From positions 62,001-126,000 of the forward strand of contig NZ_JALGRP010000005.1 in the NCBI RefSeq assembly GCF_022815605.1: a stretch of DNA of 64,000 nucleotides, written 5' to 3'. The stretch is from Microbacterium sp. VKM Ac-2923. GTDB taxonomy: Bacteria; Actinomycetota; Actinomycetes; Actinomycetales; Microbacteriaceae. The position numbers and the translations under genes were made by a program. Under the pieces are notes generated by a model that was not told the DNA's origin, did no database searches, and was given only the letters and a program-made list of their open reading frames with translations. Below, piece after piece: positions 59,388 to 64,000 of the stretch; positions within the stretch are counted from its first letter, which is position 1, and each line of letters begins with the position of its first letter.

Positions 59388-59858
59388 ATGAGTCCCTCCA
59401 CGGAACGCAGCGCGGTGCTCGACGACGTGTCGAAAGCGATCGTCGAGCAACTGCAGGAGGACGGGCGCCGTTCCTACGCCGTGATCGGCAAAGCGGTCGG
59501 TCTCAGCGAGACCGCGACGCGCCAACGCGTGCAGAGACTGCAGGATGCCGGCATCCTGCAGATCGTCGCGGTCACCGATCCGCTGCAGCTGGGCTTCGCG
59601 CGCCAGGCCATGATCGGCGTGCGCGTCTCGGGCGACACCCGGGTCGCCGCAGCGCATATGACGGAGCTCCCCGGCGTGACGTACGTCGTCTCGACCGCGG
59701 GATCGTTCGACCTCCTTGTCGAGGTCGTGTGCGAGAGCGACGACGACCTCATCGACCTGCTCAACGACCACATCCGCTCGCTGCCCGGCATCGTCTCGAC
59801 CGAGACGTTCGTCTATCTCAAGCTCCACCGTCAGCTCTACAACTGGGGAACACGATGA
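59388..59858 (+). CDS. Lrp/AsnC family regulator
   Basis: A 156-residue amino-acid-sensing regulator. The winged helix-turn-helix is about 12-60 (IVEQLQEDGRRSYAVIGKAV and GLSETATRQRVQRL). The RAM effector domain is about 75-150 (GVRVSGDTRV, VVSTAGSFDLLVEVV). A perfect 24 bp palindrome lies in the coding sequence at 59538-59561. The stop overlaps the aminotransferase start as ATGA, so it likely controls that gene and the permease. Confidence 0.92.
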   Translation: MSPSTERSAVLDDVSKAIVEQLQEDGRRSYAVIGKAVGLSETATRQRVQRLQDAGILQIVAVTDPLQLGFARQAMIGVRVSGDTRVAAAHMTELPGVTYVVSTAGSFDLLVEVVCESDDDLIDLLNDHIRSLPGIVSTETFVYLKLHRQLYNWGTR

Positions 59859-61249
59859 CCCTTCTCGACACCGACCAGAACTCCACCCTTCAGGCGAAAG
59901 CCCGCGACCACCTCTGGATGCACTTCTCCCGTCAGTCGGTGATGACCGACGGCCCCGGCGTCCCGATCATCGTCAAGGGCGACGGCCACCACATCTTCGA
60001 CTCCACCGGCAAGCGCTACATCGACGGCCTGGCCGGGTTGTTCGTGGTCAACGCCGGCCACGGGCGACGACGCATCGCGCAGGCGGCGGCGAAGCAGGCC
60101 GAGGAGCTGGCGTTCTTTCCGCTCTGGTCCTACGCCCACCCCGCCGCGATCGAACTCGCCGAGCGACTCGCGCACCTCGCCCCCGGTGACCTCAATCACG
60201 TCTTCTTCTCCACCGGCGGCGGAGAAGCCGTCGAAACCGCGTTCAAGCTCGCCAAGCAGTACTGGAAGACCCAGGGCAAGCCCAGCAAGCACAAGGTCAT
60301 CTCGCGGGCGATCGCCTACCACGGCACCACACAGGGTGCCCTGGCGATCACGGGGCTCCCGGTGATGAAGCACATGTTCGAGCCCGTCACCCCGGGTGGC
60401 TTCCGCGTGCCGAACACGAACTACTACCGCGCCGAGGAGTCGGGGTTCGGGGGCGGCACCCCCGAGGAGTTCGGCCTGTGGGCGGCCGACCGCATCGAGC
60501 AGATGATCCAGTTCGAGGGTCCCGAGACGGTCGCCGCCGTCTTCCTCGAACCGGTGCAGAACGCCGGAGGATGTTTTCCCGCCCCGGCGGGGTACTTCCA
60601 GCGGGTGCGCGAGATCTGCGACAAGTACGACGTGCTGCTCGTCTCGGACGAGGTGATCTGCGCCTTCGGCCGCCTGGGCCACTATTTCGGCGCCTCGGCC
60701 TACGACTACCAGCCCGACATGATCACCTTCGCCAAGGCGGTCACCAGCGGATACGCCCCTCTCGGCGGCACGATCATCAGCGACCGCGTCTACGAGCCCT
60801 TCGCCCACGGCGACGCGACGTTCCCCCACGGCTACACCTTCGGCGGGCACCCGGTGTCGGCCGCGGTCGCCCTCGAGAACCTCGACGTGTTCGAAGAGGA
60901 GGGACTGCTCGAGAACGTCCGGACCCACTCTCCGATCTTCCGCTCGACGCTGGAGCAGCTGCTCGACCTGCCGATCGTGGGCGACGTCCGCGGCGACGGG
61001 TACTTCTTCGGCATCGAACTGGTCAAGGAAAAAGCGACGAAGGAGACGTTCGACGACGACGAGTCGGAGCGCCTCCTGCGCGGGTTCCTGTCGAAGGCGC
61101 TGTTCGACGCGGGGCTCTACTGCCGCGCCGACGACCGGGGCGATCCGGTGATCCAGCTCGCCCCACCCTTGACCATCGGCCCATCCGAGTTCGTCGAGAT
61201 CGAACAGATCCTCCGCGCGACCCTCACGGAGGCGGCGAACCGCCTCTGA
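59855..61249 (+). CDS. Class III PLP-dependent aminotransferase
   Basis: A 464-residue omega-aminotransferase of the putrescine/beta-alanine-pyruvate type. FSTGGGEAVETAFKLAKQY (about 118), the SDEVICAFGRLG aspartate that pairs with PLP, and FAKAVTSGYAPLGG with the Schiff-base Lys near 291 are clear. The regulator upstream and APC transporter downstream suggest use of an imported amine or amino acid. GGGGAA precedes the ATG. Confidence 0.92.
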   Translation: MTLLDTDQNSTLQAKARDHLWMHFSRQSVMTDGPGVPIIVKGDGHHIFDSTGKRYIDGLAGLFVVNAGHGRRRIAQAAAKQAEELAFFPLWSYAHPAAIELAERLAHLAPGDLNHVFFSTGGGEAVETAFKLAKQYWKTQGKPSKHKVISRAIAYHGTTQGALAITGLPVMKHMFEPVTPGGFRVPNTNYYRAEESGFGGGTPEEFGLWAADRIEQMIQFEGPETVAAVFLEPVQNAGGCFPAPAGYFQRVREICDKYDVLLVSDEVICAFGRLGHYFGASAYDYQPDMITFAKAVTSGYAPLGGTIISDRVYEPFAHGDATFPHGYTFGGHPVSAAVALENLDVFEEEGLLENVRTHSPIFRSTLEQLLDLPIVGDVRGDGYFFGIELVKEKATKETFDDDESERLLRGFLSKALFDAGLYCRADDRGDPVIQLAPPLTIGPSEFVEIEQILRATLTEAANRL

Positions 61250-61254
61250 GTATC

Positions 61255-61287
61255 GAGGATGCCGGGCCCACCCCGTCCGGCATCCTC
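61255..61287 (+). terminator. Terminator after the aminotransferase gene
   Basis: An 11 bp perfect stem (GAGGATGCCGG with CCGGCATCCTC) with an 11-base loop starts five bases past the stop. It again contains the GGATGCC word. Confidence 0.65.
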
Positions 61288-61384
61288 CTCCGTCCTGCTC
61301 CACGGCCAGACCCCGGCCGACACGTCCGCTCCCACTCCGAGCGGTGCTCTGCGTGCTGTACCCCGCCATCAGCCCCACGGACGC

Positions 61385-61440
61385 GACACCCGATCGCACA
61401 CCGCACCCGCTCGCGCGAACACCCGATCGCGCACCGCACC
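61385..61440. repeat. Direct repeat upstream of the permease gene
   Basis: ACACCCGATCGCACACCGCACCC at 61385, with one change at 61418 (33 bp period). It argues that this stretch is non-coding even though the permease frame stays open through it. Confidence 0.7.
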
Positions 61441-61454
61441 CCTTAGGAGGAGCC

Positions 61455-62876
61455 ACGAACGAGAAATTCGCCGCTACGGCGGCATCGCCTGACACGGGAG
61501 CCAGACTCGCCCGCACCCTCGGCCTCTGGTCGATCGTCGGCCTGGGCCTGGGCTACATGACCCCCACCGTCGTCTTCGACACCTTCGGTCTCGTCGCCGA
61601 GGAGACGAACAACGTCGTCCCCGCGGCCTATGCGGTCGCCCTCATCGTGCTCGCTTTCACCGCCGTCAGCTACGGCAAGATGGTCCGCGTCATCCCGAGC
61701 GCCGGGTCCGCCTATACGTACGCGCGCGAATCGATCCACCCCGGTGTCGGATTCGTCGTCGGGTGGACCGCGCTCACCGACTATCTGCTTCTGCCGATGG
61801 TGAACGCGCTCATCCTGCGCAGCTACATGGAGGCGCTCTTCCCCGACGTCCCCGGCTGGCTCTGGGTCGTCGTCTTCACCGCGGGCGTCACGGGCGTCAT
61901 CTACCTGACGATGCGCGGCACCTCGAACGTCAACATGATCCTGCTGGTGTTCTCGATCCTGGTCATGACGGTGTTCGTCGTCATGGTGCTCGTGCAGCTC
62001 GTCGGCGCCGGCGCCGGTACCGCCGTGTCGCTCGCCCCGTTCGCCCACAGCGACGTGCAGTTCGGCGCCGTCCTGGCCGGGGCCACGATCGTATGCTTCT
62101 CGTTCATCGGTTTCGATGCGGTGTCGATGTACTCCGAGGAGGCCAAGACACCCAAGATCATGCCCCGCGCGATCCTGCTGACCCTCATCGCCGGTGGCGT
62201 GATCTTCCTCATCGCGGCGTACGTCACGCAGCTGCGCTTCCCCGACTCCGCGGCCTTCCCGCCGGAGGCGGTCGAGAACAGCACGTTGCCCGAGATCGGC
62301 GTGCAGGTCGGCGGACCGGTGCTGCAGGCCGTCCTCACGGCGGCCGGATTCGCCGCCACCCTGGCCTCGTGGCTGGCCTCGCACGCCTCGGTGTCGCGCA
62401 TGCTCATGGTGATGGGGCGCAACAACGTGCTGCCGCGTCGGATCTTCGGCTTCGTCAACCCCAAGACCCACACCCCGACGTACTCGATCGTCATCGTGGG
62501 CCTCGTGAGCCTGCTCGCGATCTCGTTCACGCTCGAGCAGATCGCGGCCTACATCAACTACGGCGCCCTGGTGGCCTTCACGTTCGTGAACGTCTCGGTC
62601 ATCGCGTGGTTCGCCGTCCGCAAGGGACTGCGCAAGACCCCGGGTGACATCTTCCGCTACATCGTGATGCCGACCGTCGGCATGCTGCTCACGGGCCTGC
62701 TCTGGGTGAATCTCGACGCGCACGCGCTCATCGGCGGTCTGATCTGGTCCGGCATCGGCGTGGTGTACCTCGTCATCCTCACCCGCGGATTCCGCCGTCC
62801 GATCGCCTCGTTCGACGAGAACCAGCCCGTGACGGGTGTCAACAAGACGGTTTCGGGCCCGCGCTCAGACGTCTGA
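61455..62876 (+). CDS. APC superfamily amino acid/polyamine permease
   Basis: A transporter with about 12 membrane helices. Helix 1 carries the substrate-binding GLGLGYMTPT-type unwound segment, SAGSAYTYARESIHPGVGF follows, and FSFIGFDAVSMYSEEAKTP is the consensus helix 6 region. A strong AGGAGG (61445-61450) is followed four bases later by ACG, with no ATG, GTG or TTG before helix 1. Translation from this ACG would give 473 residues. The alternative GTG at 61344 lacks a Shine-Dalgarno site and reads through repeats. Probably imports the substrate of the aminotransferase. Confidence 0.85.
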   Translation, partial: TNEKFAATAASPDTGARLARTLGLWSIVGLGLGYMTPTVVFDTFGLVAEETNNVVPAAYAVALIVLAFTAVSYGKMVRVIPSAGSAYTYARESIHPGVGFVVGWTALTDYLLLPMVNALILRSYMEALFPDVPGWLWVVVFTAGVTGVIYLTMRGTSNVNMILLVFSILVMTVFVVMVLVQLVGAGAGTAVSLAPFAHSDVQFGAVLAGATIVCFSFIGFDAVSMYSEEAKTPKIMPRAILLTLIAGGVIFLIAAYVTQLRFPDSAAFPPEAVENSTLPEIGVQVGGPVLQAVLTAAGFAATLASWLASHASVSRMLMVMGRNNVLPRRIFGFVNPKTHTPTYSIVIVGLVSLLAISFTLEQIAAYINYGALVAFTFVNVSVIAWFAVRKGLRKTPGDIFRYIVMPTVGMLLTGLLWVNLDAHALIGGLIWSGIGVVYLVILTRGFRRPIASFDENQPVTGVNKTVSGPRSDV

Positions 62877-62892
62877 CCGACGCCGGGGGCCC

Positions 62893-63015
62893 GGTGTCCG
62901 AGGAGCGGATGCCGCGCCCTTCGGCGTGAGCGGCGCGGTGTCCGAGGAACGGATGCCGCGCCCTTCGGCGTGAGCGGCCGCGGAGCGGATGCCGTGCCCT
63001 TCGGCGTGGTCGGCC
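62893..63015. repeat. 44 bp tandem repeat between permease and protease genes
   Basis: Copies start at 62893 and 62937 (GGTGTCCGAGGA start), and a shortened third runs from about 62982 to 63015. Each contains CGGATGCCG and CCCTTCGGCGTG. The array fills most of the 194-base gap between convergent genes. Confidence 0.8.
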
Positions 63016-63070
63016 GCGATGTCTCCGCCGCCCCGCGACGTCGTCGCGTCGGCCACCCGGAACCGCCGAC

Positions 63071-64000
63071 TCAGGGCCCACTCGCGGTCACCGGTTCGGT
63101 GGTGACCGCCGCGCCCGACGGCATCCGCGCCGAGCCCGTGACGCGGACGGTGTACGAGTGCCCCGGCTGCACGTCGGTGAACACGGTCGATGAGCGCGTG
63201 GCGGAGACGGTGACCGGGTACTCCTGCCCGGTGGAGCGGTCGGTCACGGTCAGCGCGAATGCCGTGAAGACCCCGATCCGGTTCGTCGTCCACGCCACGG
63301 CGAGACCGGCGGGATCCGCGGTGGCCGTCACCGAGGCGATACGCGGAATCCCCGGGATGGCGGCGACGAGGTCAGGGGTACTGGGCGGAAGGTCCGCGAT
63401 GTGTCCGGTCGCCGCGGCCGTTGTGAGCTCCTGCTGTACCTCGGTCGTCGTCCAGGTCGGGTGCAGTTGGAGCAGCCGTGCGGCGAGCCCCGCCACGTGC
63501 GGGGACGCCATCGAGGTGCCGCTGATCGTGTTGGTCGTGGAGCCGATCCACGTCGAGGTGATGTCGGAGCCCGGGGCGAGGATGTCGACGCACGAGCCCC
63601 AGTTGCTGTACCACGCGAGGGCGCGTGACTCATCGAAAGCACCCACCGTGAGGGGCGCCGCCGCGCTCGCCGGTGACACGTTGCACGCGTCCTGCGCCTC
63701 GTTGCCTGCGGCGACGACGACGACGAATCCCTCATCGGCGAGACCGTCGGCGAAGTCGTCGACCTGACCGATCTTCGGGCTCCCGAGGCTCATGTTCACC
63801 ACCGACTGGGCGGGATCGTTGTTCTGGTAGATCCACAGCAACCCGTAGAGGAGATCGATGATCGACCCCGTGCGGCCGCAGCCGAGCACGCGGACCGGCA
63901 CGATCCGCACGTCTTTCGCGACGCCGTAGGTCGCCGAGCCGACCGTGCCCGCGGCGTGGGTGCCGTGACCGTTGCAGTCCTCGGTGCCGCGGCCGTCGCC
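63071..64000 (-). CDS. Subtilisin-like serine protease (S8), 5' part outside the window
   Basis: The frame is open to the right edge; 309 residues and the stop are present and the start is missing. The catalytic His is in NGHGTHAAGTVGS (fragment residues ~15-27), the oxyanion Asn in VVAAGNEA, and the nucleophile Ser in SGTSMASPHVAGLAARL. The Asp of the triad would lie upstream of the window. A fibronectin type III-like domain follows (about 225-305). Likely secreted. Confidence 0.92.
   Translation of the reverse strand, partial: GDGRGTEDCNGHGTHAAGTVGSATYGVAKDVRIVPVRVLGCGRTGSIIDLLYGLLWIYQNNDPAQSVVNMSLGSPKIGQVDDFADGLADEGFVVVVAAGNEAQDACNVSPASAAAPLTVGAFDESRALAWYSNWGSCVDILAPGSDITSTWIGSTTNTISGTSMASPHVAGLAARLLQLHPTWTTTEVQQELTTAAATGHIADLPPSTPDLVAAIPGIPRIASVTATADPAGLAVAWTTNRIGVFTAFALTVTDRSTGQEYPVTVSATRSSTVFTDVQPGHSYTVRVTGSARMPSGAAVTTEPVTASGP

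Overview
The window is a high-GC chromosomal segment from an actinobacterium, most likely Microbacterium or a close relative in the Microbacteriaceae. The pointers are the gene order of a sepF/divIVA-containing division cluster, DUF3043 and DUF3040 proteins, a GarA-FtsR-ResR-like regulator set, PknL next to an Rv2175c-like protein and a class II DAHP synthase, and a fused biotin-dependent pyruvate carboxylase. No rRNA, tRNA, CRISPR array, transposase, integrase or phage gene was seen. The content is almost wholly core genome. I did not find a defence island or other obviously new multi-gene system; the unusual signals are in regulatory layout, repeats and a short over-used DNA word.

Layout. 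1-5.7 kb: an Fe-S insertion protein, an M20 dipeptidase, DUF3043, pyrD, nrdR and hisD. 5.8-13.4 kb: a membrane protein, dnaE, a NUDIX hydrolase, a GNAT acetyltransferase, an RluA-type pseudouridine synthase and lspA. 13.4-30 kb (minus strand, transcribed from high to low coordinates): a division and cell-wall cluster in the order mraZ, rsmH, ftsL-like, ftsI, murF, mraY, murD, ftsW, murG, murC, ftsQ, ftsZ, yggS, sepF, yggT, divIVA. murE is absent from its usual place between ftsI and murF. 30.3-41.6 kb: DUF3040, a polyprenyl synthetase, an Rv2175c-like protein, a LysM protein, a PASTA Ser/Thr kinase, DAHP synthase, an acyltransferase, a ROK glucokinase, an acyl-CoA ligase and peptide deformylase. 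41.6-52.7 kb: a large MinD/ParA-like ATPase, pyruvate carboxylase, an orphan ParA, two MerR regulators, a GarA-type FHA protein, a CopC protein and dihydrolipoyl dehydrogenase. 52.7-64 kb: small metabolic and hypothetical genes, then an AsnC regulator, aminotransferase and permease group for amine or amino-acid use, and a subtilisin-like protease cut by the right edge.

How the genes work together. The mraZ-to-divIVA block makes lipid II, assembles the FtsZ/SepF/FtsQ/FtsL/FtsI/FtsW divisome and marks the poles with DivIVA. Genes inside it are coupled by 1-4 bp overlaps, with additional internal promoters. FtsR-like and ResR-like MerR proteins at 48.5-49.9 kb may tie growth to ftsZ transcription. 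GarA, pyruvate carboxylase and Lpd sit together and all concern the TCA-cycle node.

Regulatory style. About fifteen genes have a TANNNT -10 element only 6-8 bases (10 for murC) before the start codon, which predicts leaderless mRNAs. Five times, the TAG stop of the upstream gene forms the first three bases of the next gene's -10 element. Intergenic tails carry several unrelated short tandem arrays.
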